Of a stretch of 64,000 bases of DNA, positions 45,064 through 55,214 are shown piece after piece; the first letter of the stretch is position 1; every line of letters starts with the position of its first letter. A program made the translations under genes and the position numbers. The stretch is taken from assembly GCA_003443635.1 (NCBI GenBank), contig CP031964.1, positions 248,001-312,000 of the forward strand. Direction: 5' to 3'. Origin of the DNA: Flavobacteriaceae bacterium (GTDB taxonomy: Bacteria > Bacteroidota > Bacteroidia > Flavobacteriales > Flavobacteriaceae). The notes under the pieces are model-generated. The model did no database searches, was not told the DNA's origin, and worked only from the letters and a program-made list of their open reading frames with translations.

Positions 45064-46644
45064 TTAAGCTCTATACTTTCCTGAAAGGTCATTACATACA
45101 TTTAATAATGTATCTGTAACTTCATCAGTTAATTTACCTGCTTTTAAAGTATCTAAAACATCTCTGTGCTTAGCATTTAAGAATTCGATAAAATCTCTTT
45201 CAAATTCCTTTATTTTATCTACAGGAACATCTTTTAATAAATTTTTAGATCCAGCATAAATAATTGCAACTTGATCTTCTACAGTAAACGGGTCGTTTTG
45301 AGCTTGTTTTAAAATCTCAACATTACGCTTTCCTTTTTCAATTACATTTAAAGTAACTGCATCTAAATCAGAACCAAATTTCGCGAATGCTTCTAATTCA
45401 CGGAATTGTGCTTGATCTAATTTTAAAGTACCAGATACTTTTTTCATTGATTTAATCTGTGCATTACCTCCAACACGAGATACAGAAATACCTACGTTAA
45501 TAGCTGGACGTACACCAGAATTAAATAAATCTCCATCTAAGAAAATCTGTCCATCTGTAATAGAGATCACATTGGTTGGGATATATGCAGATACATCTCC
45601 TGCTTGTGTTTCAATAATTGGTAATGCTGTTAAAGATCCACCTCCTTTTACGATTGGCTTTAATGATTCTGGTAAATCATTCATCTCTTTAGCAATAGCG
45701 TCATTATTAATTACTTTTGCAGAACGTTCTAATAAACGAGAGTGTAAGTAAAATACATCTCCAGGGTATGCTTCACGTCCTGGTGGGCGACGTAATAATA
45801 AAGATACTTCACGATAAGCAACTGCTTGTTTTGATAAATCATCAAATACAATTAAAGCTGGTCTACCAGTATCTCTAAAATATTCTCCAATAGATGCTCC
45901 GGTCATCGGTGCATAAACTTGCATTGCAGCAGGGTCTGATGCATTTGCAGCTACTATTGTAGTATAAGCTAAAGCTCCTTTTTCTTCTAAAGTTTTAGCA
46001 ATATTTGCTACTGTTGAAGCTTTTTGTCCAACAGCAACATATATACAGTATACAGGGTTTCCTGCATCGTAAAATTCTTTTTGATTTAAGATTGCATCTA
46101 TACAAACTGTTGTTTTACCAGTTTGACGGTCACCAATTACCAATTCACGTTGCCCTCTACCTACAGGGATCATTGCATCGATAGATTTGATACCAGTTTG
46201 TAATGGTTCGGTTACTGGCTCACGATAAATAACTCCAGGAGCTTTACGCTCTAAAGGCATTTCGTAAGTTTCTCCAGAGATAGGACCCTTACCGTCAATA
46301 GGATTTCCTAAAGTATCAACTACACGACCAACAATACCTTCTCCTACTTTAATAGAAGCGATACGAGATGTACGTTTTACTGTAGAACCTTCTTTTACTC
46401 CTTTTGAACCTCCTAATAATACAATACCTACGTTATCTTCTTCAAGATTAAGTACAATACCTTCTAGTCCTCCTTCGAATTCTACTAATTCACCATATTG
46501 TGCATTAGCTAATCCATAAGCACGTACAATACCATCTCCTACAGTTAATACTGTTCCTACTTCGTCTAATGAAGCTGATGCTTCAAATCCTGCAAGTTGT
46601 TGTTTTAAGATTGCTGATATCTCAGCTGGTTTTACTTCTGCCAT
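45064..46644 (-). CDS. atpA: ATP synthase F1 subunit alpha
   Basis: A 526-residue regulatory/structural hexamer subunit. Walker A is [10 protein letters not shown] near 170, and the [19 protein letters not shown] block and [14 protein letters not shown] are intact. It binds nucleotides at non-catalytic sites and contributes the arginine finger. A gap of 115 bases with a weak hairpin (44988-45002) separates it from atpG. Confidence 0.98.
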   Translation of the reverse strand: MAEVKPAEISAILKQQLAGFEASASLDEVGTVLTVGDGIVRAYGLANAQYGELVEFEGGLEGIVLNLEEDNVGIVLLGGSKGVKEGSTVKRTSRIASIKVGEGIVGRVVDTLGNPIDGKGPISGETYEMPLERKAPGVIYREPVTEPLQTGIKSIDAMIPVGRGQRELVIGDRQTGKTTVCIDAILNQKEFYDAGNPVYCIYVAVGQKASTVANIAKTLEEKGALAYTTIVAANASDPAAMQVYAPMTGASIGEYFRDTGRPALIVFDDLSKQAVAYREVSLLLRRPPGREAYPGDVFYLHSRLLERSAKVINNDAIAKEMNDLPESLKPIVKGGGSLTALPIIETQAGDVSAYIPTNVISITDGQIFLDGDLFNSGVRPAINVGISVSRVGGNAQIKSMKKVSGTLKLDQAQFRELEAFAKFGSDLDAVTLNVIEKGKRNVEILKQAQNDPFTVEDQVAIIYAGSKNLLKDVPVDKIKEFERDFIEFLNAKHRDVLDTLKAGKLTDEVTDTLLNVCNDLSGKYRA

Positions 46645-46651
46645 CTTATTT

Positions 46652-47188
46652 TTAATTTAATGTAAATTCTCTTTTAAGTTTGTTAAGTTTATTAGAAACA
46701 CTAGCATCGTATTGCTGATCTCCAATCCTTAAAATGAAACCACCCAAAATGTTTTCATTTACTATATTTTTTAGCGTTACAGATTTACTTGAAAGCTCTT
46801 TTACTTTTCCTAACACTTTAATTTCTAAATCATCCGTCATCGGAATAGCTGTTGTTACTAACGCCACTTCTTTGCCATTCAATTCATCAAATAACACACT
46901 ATATTTTGATGTAATATCCCCTAAAATATTTAGTCTTTTATTTGACACTAATACATCAAACAATCCAGTACTAATTGTATTTAAGTTAGGGAAAATAGAC
47001 AATAATGCTGTTTTTTTTGTCTCTGATTTAATAACAGCACTATTAAGCATTTCGCTTACATCTGTATTCTCAGAGATAGTATTCGTGATTAACCTCATAT
47101 CATTATTTACAGCATCTGCTGTATTTTGATCTGAAGCTAAACTTAATACCGCTTTTGCGTAACGTATTGCTGCTCTTGTTCCTGCCAT
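46652..47188 (-). CDS. atpH: ATP synthase F1 subunit delta
   Basis: A 178-residue peripheral-stalk subunit. The N-terminal helical domain ([13 protein letters not shown]) and C-terminal block ([29 protein letters not shown]) match the OSCP/delta family. It links F1 to the b subunits. It is spaced 7 bases from both neighbours, as expected for a tight operon. Confidence 0.96.
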   Translation of the reverse strand: MAGTRAAIRYAKAVLSLASDQNTADAVNNDMRLITNTISENTDVSEMLNSAVIKSETKKTALLSIFPNLNTISTGLFDVLVSNKRLNILGDITSKYSVLFDELNGKEVALVTTAIPMTDDLEIKVLGKVKELSSKSVTLKNIVNENILGGFILRIGDQQYDASVSNKLNKLKREFTLN

Positions 47189-47194
47189 TATAAT

Positions 47195-47695
47195 TTAGTT
47201 TAATGTTGCTTCACCTAACATAGATTCAACCAATTTTACTTGTTTATCTTTGTTAGATAATTCTTCACGAACTACTTTTTCTGCAATTTCTATAGATAGG
47301 TTAGCTACTTGACCTTTTAATTCAGCAATAGCAGCTTTCTTTTCTGTTTGAATAGTCTCTTGTGCTTGAGTTATTAATTTACCTGCTGCTACTTTTGCTT
47401 CTTCTTTAGCATCCTCAATCATTTTATTTTTGATATCACGTGCTTCTTTAAGCATTGATTCACGTTCAGCACGAGCTTCCTTTAATAACTTTTGATTATC
47501 AGCTTGAAGGTTTTCCATTTCTAATTTTGCTGCTGCTGCTGCATCTAGCGCTCCTTGAATGTTCTCTTCGCGATCATTTAAAGCTTTTAGAATAGGTTTC
47601 CAAGCAAACTTAATCATTAAGCCAATAAGCAAAACAAAAAGAATTGTCTGCTTTACAAATAGATCCAGTGAAAAATTTTCTAATAATTGTTCCAT
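47195..47695 (-). CDS. atpF: ATP synthase F0 subunit b
   Basis: A 166-residue protein: one N-terminal transmembrane helix (about 12-30) and a long Ala/Glu/Lys-rich coiled coil (WKPILKALNDREENIQGALD onward). It forms the peripheral stalk. A single b-type gene is present, so the stalk is probably a homodimer. Confidence 0.96.
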   Translation of the reverse strand: MEQLLENFSLDLFVKQTILFVLLIGLMIKFAWKPILKALNDREENIQGALDAAAAAKLEMENLQADNQKLLKEARAERESMLKEARDIKNKMIEDAKEEAKVAAGKLITQAQETIQTEKKAAIAELKGQVANLSIEIAEKVVREELSNKDKQVKLVESMLGEATLN

Positions 47696-47730
47696 GTATG
47701 TAAATCTTAATAAATATTTAATTTAATTAT

Positions 47731-47763
47731 CATTTTCCTGCAACCAACCGTTACAGGAAAATG
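47731..47763 (-). other. Hairpin in the atpE-atpF intergenic region
   Basis: CATTTTCCTG (47731-47740) and CAGGAAAATG (47754-47763) form a perfect 10-base stem with a 13-base loop. There is no T-run, so it is not an ordinary terminator. It could stabilise the 3' end of an atpB-atpE fragment and raise c-subunit output over the other subunits. Confidence 0.55.
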
Positions 47764-47775
47764 AAGTTTTAAGGA

Positions 47776-48000
47776 TTACTTTCCTAAGAAAATAGCTGCA
47801 AATGCAAGCCCTTCCAAAAGTGCTGCAATAATAATCATCGCAGTTTGAATTTTGTTAGTTGCTTCCGGTTGACGAGCGATTCCTTCCATAGCACCTCTAC
47901 CAATTTGACCTAAACCTATACCAGCACCGATTACTATTAAACCAGCACCAACTAGGTTAGGAACTAATGAAGTTGCTTCTTGAACAATTGCTAAAGACAT
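47776..48000 (-). CDS. atpE: ATP synthase F0 subunit c
   Basis: A 74-residue two-helix proteolipid. Helix 1 carries the Gly-rich pattern GAGLIVIGAGIGLGQIGRGA, the loop is EGIARQPEA, and helix 2 has the ion-binding Glu in ALLEGLAFAA. The residue after Glu is Gly, not Ser/Thr, which favours protons over sodium; this is inferred from the motif. Confidence 0.96.
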   Translation of the reverse strand: MSLAIVQEATSLVPNLVGAGLIVIGAGIGLGQIGRGAMEGIARQPEATNKIQTAMIIIAALLEGLAFAAIFLGK

Positions 48001-48038
48001 AATATTAAATATATATAGTTAAAAAATAAAATTAAATA

Positions 48039-49157
48039 TTAATGATGCTCTGGCTCTTCTACAGCCATACCAATAAACAGTGCTGATAGCATTGTAAAGA
48101 TATATGCTTGAAGAAATGCTACAAGCACCTCAATAAGGGTAATAAAAAATGATAATAATAGTGATAATGCTGTTGATCCAAAAACAGTCATATCTTTTTG
48201 TAATGTAATTGCAATAGATATTAAACTCATTACAACAATATGACCTGCTGTTATGTTTGCAAATAAACGTACAGCTAATGAAAATGGTTTGATAATAAGT
48301 GTTCCTGCTAATTCTATAATAGCTAATACAGGTCTTAATATAACTGGCACGCCTGGCATCCATAATTGGTGACTCCAGAAATGTTTATTACTATTCGCGA
48401 TGTAAACAACAAAGGTTAATATTGCTAATGCAGCTGTTACTGCTAATTGTCCTGTAACATTAAACCCAAATGGCATAAGACCCAATAAGTTTGAGATCCA
48501 AATAAAGAAAAATACAGTTAATAAGTATCCTGTGAATTTCCTGTATTTAGGGCCAATATTTGGTTTTGCTATTTCGTCTCTTACATATAATACTAAAGGT
48601 TCTAATACTCTACCAAAACCTTTCGGGACAGCATTCTTTTTATATTGACGTCCTAACTTAGAGAACCATAAAAGCATTAATAAGCCTATTAATAAGATTC
48701 CAAAAACACTTTTTGTAATTGATAAATCTATAGGAGTAGAAGCATTTGTAGGATGGTGTGCTTCATCAAAATTAACTCCTGTTGCCTCTGCATTAAGCTC
48801 GTATATTTTTCCGTGTAATCTCACAAAACGACTATTGCCCTTTTCAACAACATACTTACCTTCATCATCGTGATGGAAACTTGATGACATAAATGCACTC
48901 AAACCATTCTCTCCCCAAAGAATTACAGGGAGTGGAAAACCAATCTGATGTTCTTTTCCATTAGAAAAATATGAGAATAAATGAAAATCATGAGAATCTT
49001 TAACGTGATGAGGAATAAACTCATCTATCTCTGATTGAGTATTTACAGGATTTCCGTGACCATCTTGCACATCCTTTTTGTCTTCTTTAGCAAAAGCTGT
49101 AAATGATATAAAAAAAATAAGACTTAAAGTCGTAATTGTTTTTGATATTACCTTCAT
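48039..49157 (-). CDS. atpB: ATP synthase F0 subunit a, with N-terminal extension
   Basis: A 372-residue protein, longer than the usual 240-270 because of a signal-like N-terminus (SLIFFISFTAFAKED) and about 120 residues before the first core helix, typical of Bacteroidota. The core has the conserved Arg helix (LAVRLFANITAGHIVVMSLI) and the C-terminal LEVLVAFLQAYIFTMLSALFIGMA. With the c-ring it forms the proton path. Confidence 0.95.
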   Translation of the reverse strand: MKVISKTITTLSLIFFISFTAFAKEDKKDVQDGHGNPVNTQSEIDEFIPHHVKDSHDFHLFSYFSNGKEHQIGFPLPVILWGENGLSAFMSSSFHHDDEGKYVVEKGNSRFVRLHGKIYELNAEATGVNFDEAHHPTNASTPIDLSITKSVFGILLIGLLMLLWFSKLGRQYKKNAVPKGFGRVLEPLVLYVRDEIAKPNIGPKYRKFTGYLLTVFFFIWISNLLGLMPFGFNVTGQLAVTAALAILTFVVYIANSNKHFWSHQLWMPGVPVILRPVLAIIELAGTLIIKPFSLAVRLFANITAGHIVVMSLISIAITLQKDMTVFGSTALSLLLSFFITLIEVLVAFLQAYIFTMLSALFIGMAVEEPEHH

Positions 49158-49203
49158 TCCTTTATAAATATATCGTCCAAATAACGATGTCTAAAATTCG
49201 GTG

Positions 49204-49211
49204 CAAATATA
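49204..49211 (-). promoter_or_regulatory. Possible internal -7 element ahead of atpB
   Basis: Read on the minus strand this is TATATTTG, an exact TAnnTTTG match 47 bases before the atpB ATG, in the only 80-base gap at the head of the atp genes. No good -33 element was seen. Confidence 0.4.
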
Positions 49212-49237
49212 TATATTATTTTTTGACTAAAAACACC

Positions 49238-49645
49238 TTATTCTGCATTTTTTAAAGGGGTTGAATAATTTAATAATTTACTAACAAAAAACACCTCCAA
49301 AACAAGCATTAGTATCATAGGAATCAATAAGTTAAGTGTCTCTTTTTTCATAAAAGAAGCTTCAATAAAAATATGCTTACTAAAAACGATACAAAAGAGT
49401 AAGATCTTAAGAGCTACACTTACCAAATATAAAAACCCCAATTGATCTTTAAATTTCTCTGTACGAGATAGTAATGAAAAGTTAGCGCATAATAATAATG
49501 AAAACCCACCAAAAAATATGTAAACGTATTTTAAAGAAATGGGAGATTCACTAGCTAATTGTGAAAGTGCTATTGTATGCAAATAATATCCTATGAGTGA
49601 TAGTAATGCAAAACTTATGAAATATACGCCTAATTGTTTTATCAT
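49238..49645 (-). CDS. Four-helix membrane protein of the ATP synthase operon (AtpI-like position)
   Basis: A 135-residue protein with four hydrophobic helices (about 5-25, 38-58, 70-88, 105-125). No catalytic motif was found. The gene overlaps atpZ by four bases (ATGA) and precedes atpB, the place where atpI or atpQ-type assembly factors occur, so a role in c-ring assembly is plausible. It is not a clear sequence match to AtpI. Confidence 0.7.
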   Translation of the reverse strand: MIKQLGVYFISFALLSLIGYYLHTIALSQLASESPISLKYVYIFFGGFSLLLCANFSLLSRTEKFKDQLGFLYLVSVALKILLFCIVFSKHIFIEASFMKKETLNLLIPMILMLVLEVFFVSKLLNYSTPLKNAE

Positions 49646-49869
49646 TTATTATTAAATTTATTTACACGATAAACAATCATAAACATTGCAGAGAAAACTG
49701 CCACAAGAGTTATTGTTTCTTCTAGAAAAGAAGTTCGAAGTTTTTTATCCATCCAAGAGCCTAGAATATTGCCTAAAAAAATAACTAACCCCATTTGTAG
49801 GCCAATACCAGAGAAAATTACCCAATTTTTAAGCTGTCCCTGTTCTTTCTTGGGGTTTTGATCCGCCAT
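49642..49869 (-). CDS. atpZ: AtpZ/AtpI family protein
   Basis: A 75-residue two-helix protein: WVIFSGIGLQMGLVIFLGNILGSWMDKKL contains the G-x-x-x-G and charged loop pattern of AtpZ, followed by a second helix ending in a basic tail. AtpZ/AtpI proteins assist c-ring assembly or carry Mg2+/Ca2+. The start lies inside the end of the bactofilin gene (41-base overlap). Confidence 0.85.
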   Translation of the reverse strand: MADQNPKKEQGQLKNWVIFSGIGLQMGLVIFLGNILGSWMDKKLRTSFLEETITLVAVFSAMFMIVYRVNKFNNK

Positions 49870-50245
49870 TATTAAGTTCTTTTACAGCGCCTTTCATATT
49901 ACAGGTAGCATTAAATGTTGCTCCTGGCTCTACAGCCAATTTAGAAACTTCAACCTCACCTTCAAGAAAAGCAGATGCTTTTAAAGTTAATGTTCCTGAT
50001 AGTTTTAATTTTCCTGAAAAACGTCCTTCAAAATCTGCGTTAGTTCCATCGATCGTCCCGTTTATAGAACCTGATTTACCAACAACTATTTTACCAGGGG
50101 TTTTTATACTTCCTTGTACATTTCCGTCTATTCTAAACCCACCCTGACTTGTAATATCTCCAACAATTACTGTATCTGGAGCTATTCTGTTTTGTTGTGT
50201 GGTCGTATCCATTGCATTTTTTCCTTTCTTATTATCTGAATACAT
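49829..50245 (-). CDS. Bactofilin (polymer-forming cytoskeletal protein)
   Basis: A 138-residue protein. The core at about 20-115 is a right-handed beta-helix with short repeats (VIVGDITSQGGFRIDGNVQGSI, KIVVGKSGSINGTI, KLKLSGTLTLKASAFLEGEV). Bactofilins self-assemble into filaments that position wall enzymes or motility proteins. It lies 12 bases after sprE and overlaps atpZ, so it is co-translated with both. Confidence 0.9.
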   Translation of the reverse strand: MYSDNKKGKNAMDTTTQQNRIAPDTVIVGDITSQGGFRIDGNVQGSIKTPGKIVVGKSGSINGTIDGTNADFEGRFSGKLKLSGTLTLKASAFLEGEVEVSKLAVEPGATFNATCNMKGAVKELNNGGSKPQERTGTA

Positions 50246-50257
50246 TGTTTTTTAATT

Positions 50258-52855
50258 TTAATTACTATTTAATTTTAAATAATCTTCCAAATTTTTATGA
50301 ATCTGAATAATCTCATAGTTTTTTGAAGATAGTTCAAAATATTCTTTATTAATTAACTCTTCAAATCCATCTATCTTTTCTTCTCTGTTCTCTTGATTTA
50401 CTTTTAAGAAATCTGAAAAACCTGAAGCTCCTTGTATGCTATTAAAGCCATGAACAACTACAAAAATAGTATTATTATTATAAATGTCTTTTGAAGTTGT
50501 TAGCTCGAAATGTTTTACAGTACTTATTGCTTCATTTAATATTTTTATAAACTTATCTATCTCTTCTGAAGAAGTGTCTTTAAATTGATAAATTGCTTTA
50601 AAGTTTTTGGCTACATTATCTGGAAAAAACTCTTTATTTTCCATCGATGGAAAAACAGTTTTAAGCATATTCTCAGCACGCTTGCCTTCATCGCTATTAG
50701 GGTAATTAAGCGCTATAAAATTAACTGCTTCTTTATAAGTTTCAAATCCAAAGATTCTTGCCCTTGAAACTGCTTTTAAAAACTCAAACTTAGGAACTAT
50801 AGCCTCTCCATCAAACAGGGATATAAATTTATCGCTTTGTGCTATTACTTCTTCATACTCTTGATTTTCAAACTGAGTATATAATTTTTTATAATTATTT
50901 TCAGGACTATTTTCATCTTCTCCTAAAGCACTATTTGGGTTTAATAAAATAGATGCGTATCTGGATTCTGGATGAGTGTTTATAATATCGTTTTTAGCAA
51001 TCCTAGCTTCATCTTGTAAGTTTAAAAGTTCATAAACCTTATACAGATTATATTTTGCAGGAAGTATTAATCGTTCTTCTGGATTACTTTTCAATAAAAA
51101 CTGCAATCTATTTTTTGCTAAATTATACTCTTTAAACTTCTCTTTGTAAATAAGCCCTAGTTGATAATAAGCAAAATTTCGATCTCTTGCAATACTATCA
51201 ATTATTGTTTTTTTTGTGGGAATTCTAGAAATATAAAATTGCGGATCATAGCGTTCTTCATCACTAATATTAGCAATATCTATATTTAAATTAGGATCAT
51301 TATTTAACACATTTCCAGAAGCATTAGAAAACCTCCAATTATCTTGTAATTGACGATCTCCCCATTTCTGAACAAAATCATTTTTGCCAAATGCTACTGT
51401 TGCTTGATTATAAAAATAAAACTCACCACTATTTGTGGAGCTATTTCCTTGAGGGTTTAATCCTAGATTATTTTTTGAATCTATTATACCTAAAGTTCCA
51501 TTATTTCGATTTGCAATTTCTTCTTTTTCCTTTAACGCTTCAGCTTGCTCCCTTAAATTATTTGTATACGTAGTAAAATACGATAATTGTTCTGCCTTAG
51601 GGAGGTTTACAATTGTTAAAATGCTATCATTCCTTTGTGCGATATCTTCATAAAGAATAACATCGTCTAAATTATCTCTTTTCTTTTTAATAGCTCTATA
51701 TACTTTACTATTCTCTTTTAGGTTTACCAAAGTGCTATCATAATATGCTCCTGCTGTTTTAAATTGAGTTCTGTCAAATATCATGTTACCAATAAATTCA
51801 TAGTTTTTTGCAACTAATAATTTATCTGAAGAATTTGTACGCAATGATTTATTATAATAAATTTCTGCTAATGTATCTGATTCGTTGGTTTGGTGATAGC
51901 TTGCAATCTGATGATAAATTTTATCTAAAAAAGGCCTGTTCTCCCTATTCTCTTCAAGCTTTGTTAGATGCTCTAAAAACTCTAGTTTATTTCCATTTTC
52001 ATAATCAAAGTTTTTAGCTTTTTCAAGATATGCTGTAATTAAATAAATTCTTGAGGTTTTTCTATTAAGCTCTATAACTTTATCAAACGCATAATTAGCA
52101 CTGTCTTTTTTTCCTAAAGCATTATAAAGTTGACCTTGTATAAAACGGTATCGCCCTTTTTCAATATTGTTTTTAGTTACCGTAGCCGCAATATCTATTT
52201 GAATTAAAGCACTATCTATATGCTTTTGATTAAGATATGCTTGAGCTAAATTTGAAGTAGCATCAGCTAAATCTTGGGGTTTTAATTCTTCTTGATCTAA
52301 TAATCGTTTTAAATTTTCGATTGCCAATTCGTTGTTATCTAATCTAATATTAGCTTTTTCTCTCCAAATTTTAGCAGTATTAATTTTATCGCTTGCTGGA
52401 TATTTATAAAGAATTTGATTAAAAGCAGCTAATGCAGGGATGAAACGTTGATCAAAATATCTTGCTTTCCCTAAAAGTAGATATGCTTCGTCTATTTGAG
52501 GGTTTTTCTCTCTTCCATCAATCGTCATCGAATGTTTTTGAATCGCTTTTGTTGCTTTTTCTTCTGCGCGTTCAAAATTACTGTTTTGTGCTTCATTAGA
52601 AAGCACAATATCATCTGTAATTTCTAAGCGTTCGACAGGAAGGATTTCCCAAAAGTTATCTGAAAAATCGTTGGTAATACTTGCAATACCTTCATTAAAA
52701 GCATTCTGCCCATTATAAAGAGTATTAAATTCTGTAGTAACAGCGTGAAAATTACGACTTACAAAATTATCTTTCTTTCTAGAGCATCCCACTATTAAAA
52801 ATGAGGAGAATAATGCTATATATATTACTTTTATAGATATCTTCAATATTGACAT
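50258..52855 (-). CDS. sprE: Gliding/T9SS lipoprotein SprE (PorW)
   Basis: An 865-residue lipoprotein with signal ending FLIVGC (Cys near 24) followed by SRKKDNFVSRNFHAVTTEFN, typical of SprE/PorW. Many TPR-like helical repeats follow (DEAYLLLGKARYFDQRFIPAL; KNRLQFLLKSNPEERLI). In F. johnsoniae SprE is needed for T9SS function, and in Porphyromonas PorW links the outer-membrane translocon to the energised core. It should therefore be required to export the two sorting-domain proteins at 5444 and 11855. Its own upstream region has a near match, TACGTTTT, to a -7 element. Confidence 0.88.
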   Translation of the reverse strand: MSILKISIKVIYIALFSSFLIVGCSRKKDNFVSRNFHAVTTEFNTLYNGQNAFNEGIASITNDFSDNFWEILPVERLEITDDIVLSNEAQNSNFERAEEKATKAIQKHSMTIDGREKNPQIDEAYLLLGKARYFDQRFIPALAAFNQILYKYPASDKINTAKIWREKANIRLDNNELAIENLKRLLDQEELKPQDLADATSNLAQAYLNQKHIDSALIQIDIAATVTKNNIEKGRYRFIQGQLYNALGKKDSANYAFDKVIELNRKTSRIYLITAYLEKAKNFDYENGNKLEFLEHLTKLEENRENRPFLDKIYHQIASYHQTNESDTLAEIYYNKSLRTNSSDKLLVAKNYEFIGNMIFDRTQFKTAGAYYDSTLVNLKENSKVYRAIKKKRDNLDDVILYEDIAQRNDSILTIVNLPKAEQLSYFTTYTNNLREQAEALKEKEEIANRNNGTLGIIDSKNNLGLNPQGNSSTNSGEFYFYNQATVAFGKNDFVQKWGDRQLQDNWRFSNASGNVLNNDPNLNIDIANISDEERYDPQFYISRIPTKKTIIDSIARDRNFAYYQLGLIYKEKFKEYNLAKNRLQFLLKSNPEERLILPAKYNLYKVYELLNLQDEARIAKNDIINTHPESRYASILLNPNSALGEDENSPENNYKKLYTQFENQEYEEVIAQSDKFISLFDGEAIVPKFEFLKAVSRARIFGFETYKEAVNFIALNYPNSDEGKRAENMLKTVFPSMENKEFFPDNVAKNFKAIYQFKDTSSEEIDKFIKILNEAISTVKHFELTTSKDIYNNNTIFVVVHGFNSIQGASGFSDFLKVNQENREEKIDGFEELINKEYFELSSKNYEIIQIHKNLEDYLKLNSN

Positions 52856-52950
52856 ATTTGGTCTAATACATAACTATAAACCATAGTTAATATTATGCTA
52901 AAACGTAAAAATAAGCATCTTTTCGAATTTACCTATAAAATAATCCTGTT

Positions 52951-53658
52951 TTACAATACAACTTCGCCAGAAAAATGGCTTTCTAGATCTTTAAGTGTTT
53001 CTTCACTTGTTGCTAAATCTTTAATAATTTCTCCTTTTTCTAACACTACAATACGCTCACAAACATCTGTAACGTGCATTAAATCATGGCTAGATACTAA
53101 AACTGTTACGCCTTGCTTTTCAGCTAAGTTTTTAATAATCTGTTTTAATCTAATCTGAGTTGTTGGATCTAAATTAGCAAAAGGTTCATCCAAAATAATA
53201 ACTTCTGGGTTGCCAATAAGTGCTGCAACTATTCCTGCTTTCTTCTGATTTCCTTTACTTAAATCTCTTAAATATTTCTTTTTACCAAGAATTTCATCGT
53301 GAAAGAAATCTTCAAATTGTGCTAACAAGGCATCTACATCTGCTTTATTTTGGCCTCTTAATTCACCAATAAAATAAAAATATTCTTCAGCCGTTAAATA
53401 GCCTATTAAAAAACTCTCGTCAATAAAAGATGATGTAAATGGTTTCCAATCTTCACTTTCATGGACTAAAATATCTTTATTTTTTATATGCCCAGACGTT
53501 GGTTGTATTAAATCTAAAAGTAAGCTAAAAAATGTCGTTTTTCCTGCGCCGTTATTTCCTACTAAGCCAAAACTCTGTCCTTTAGGAATTTCTAAATCTT
53601 CTATATTTAAAACTTGTACTTTTTTATATGCTTTCGAGAGATTACTAACTGTTATCAT
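52951..53658 (-). CDS. ABC transporter ATP-binding protein
   Basis: A 235-residue ATPase: Walker A GNNGAGKTT near 35, signature-region LSKGNQKKAGI (a variant of LSGGQ), Walker B VIILDEPFANLD, switch His in SSHDLMHV. It drives the DUF5687 membrane partner encoded just upstream. The pair is probably an exporter; its substrate is unknown. Confidence 0.92.
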   Translation of the reverse strand: MITVSNLSKAYKKVQVLNIEDLEIPKGQSFGLVGNNGAGKTTFFSLLLDLIQPTSGHIKNKDILVHESEDWKPFTSSFIDESFLIGYLTAEEYFYFIGELRGQNKADVDALLAQFEDFFHDEILGKKKYLRDLSKGNQKKAGIVAALIGNPEVIILDEPFANLDPTTQIRLKQIIKNLAEKQGVTVLVSSHDLMHVTDVCERIVVLEKGEIIKDLATSEETLKDLESHFSGEVVL

Positions 53659-53691
53659 AATATATATTTGTAGTATTTGGTTGGGTTGATA

Positions 53692-55164
53692 TTATTTTTT
53701 TTCTGCAAAAGCAGCAATTGTTTTATATTTTCCTTTTTGATAAATGGCTTCTATTTTATTTAAGAAAAAGTTTTTAAATACAATTCCCAAGACACCACTT
53801 AAAGCTAATGCAATTAGACCAGCATCAAAGTTTATTAATTTATAAGGGATATAAAAAAGCCCCATTGGAAGCAAGAATTTTGGTAATGCAATTAGCAATT
53901 GTGTTGGGTTAAATCCATTTGTATTGCTAAACGCTTTTGCTTTAGCATTTAACTCAATTGGCACTCTATTTAATGCACCTCCAAACAAGGTAATAAAAGT
54001 ATTTAGTCCTATATTAAATAATGCTCCAGCTGCTATCATTAAATAAATATCCCATCCAAAATATAAATAAGGTAAACTAAGTATAAAAGATATTGATACA
54101 GCAACAACCATTAAATACCATTTAGATTCTAAATATTGCCTGTAAGGTATATTTTGACTCATTAACATTTTATAATATTCACTATCCCAAGATGGCACTA
54201 ATTGCCCAAAGCTCATTAAAAAGCCTCCTGTAACAAACATAGATGCAAATGCTAGAAAAGCAGGCATTTCCCTATAAATTTCTTGAGTATAAAAAATCAA
54301 GCCATAGAATAAAAATAAGAAAGACATCATCATAACCTGTTTTGGCCTTGCATTTCTCCATATCATTTTTATATCATTTTTTAAAAACGGAGCTAAACTT
54401 CCAAAACGATTCATCCATGATAAATCTGTTGCGTTTACTTCTTTTACTTTTTTAGAAACACTTTCATCTAAATAAAATCCTTTTCTAATAAAATTAAAAT
54501 TTACTCGATATAAAAACAACATCAAAAATATTGGAATAATTATTAAATAAGGTTGATTATATAATGCATTAAACGCAACTCCTATTGGCTCCGAAATTTT
54601 AAAAATTCCATAAAACTCTAATCCTATTAAAGCTATTAAAGTCGCTGTTATTGTATAAAATACAACGTTATTTTTATTAATTAAGAAATTAAGAAGGTTT
54701 GTTGATAGTGTTAAAAATACGATCGAAAAAAACCAAAAAATCACATTCAATGGTGAATAACCTTGAAATAATAATACCACACTAAAAGGAGTAAATATAA
54801 ATAAGGGAATAAAATTAAAAAATGAGATTGCAGTTTTCCCTAATAGATAATGAATAACCGTATTTCGTTTTATAGGAATAATCATTAATGGTTTAATATT
54901 CATTACAGGCAATTGTTGCATAAAAAACCTAATAATCAAGTCTAACAAAAACCAGAAAATCAAAAAATTATTTACTATAACAATTGGGTCTGTATCTGGA
55001 AGCGCTTTTTTAATTAGGAAAAACATTCCAGCTCCTAAAAAAAGTGCTGCACCTCCAAAATATACAGCTGCTAGTACTAAAAGAATTTTAATGGCTATCC
55101 CTTTTTGAAAATATGAAGCTCTTAAAAATTGCTTCCATTCTAAACTAATAAATTGTTTAAACAT
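53692..55164 (-). CDS. DUF5687 membrane protein, ABC exporter permease
   Basis: A 490-residue polytopic protein with about ten to twelve helices. It starts MFKQFISLEWKQFLRASYFQKG, which is characteristic of the DUF5687 family. It is paired with the ATPase 33 bases downstream. The whole unit lies behind a PadR regulator and two further membrane proteins, which suggests one regulated operon. Confidence 0.85.
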   Translation of the reverse strand: MFKQFISLEWKQFLRASYFQKGIAIKILLVLAAVYFGGAALFLGAGMFFLIKKALPDTDPIVIVNNFLIFWFLLDLIIRFFMQQLPVMNIKPLMIIPIKRNTVIHYLLGKTAISFFNFIPLFIFTPFSVVLLFQGYSPLNVIFWFFSIVFLTLSTNLLNFLINKNNVVFYTITATLIALIGLEFYGIFKISEPIGVAFNALYNQPYLIIIPIFLMLFLYRVNFNFIRKGFYLDESVSKKVKEVNATDLSWMNRFGSLAPFLKNDIKMIWRNARPKQVMMMSFLFLFYGLIFYTQEIYREMPAFLAFASMFVTGGFLMSFGQLVPSWDSEYYKMLMSQNIPYRQYLESKWYLMVVAVSISFILSLPYLYFGWDIYLMIAAGALFNIGLNTFITLFGGALNRVPIELNAKAKAFSNTNGFNPTQLLIALPKFLLPMGLFYIPYKLINFDAGLIALALSGVLGIVFKNFFLNKIEAIYQKGKYKTIAAFAEKK

Positions 55165-55214
55165 ATTGTGATTGGCTATATTGTTTTTAATTAGTGATTA
55201 TTATATTAAAATTG

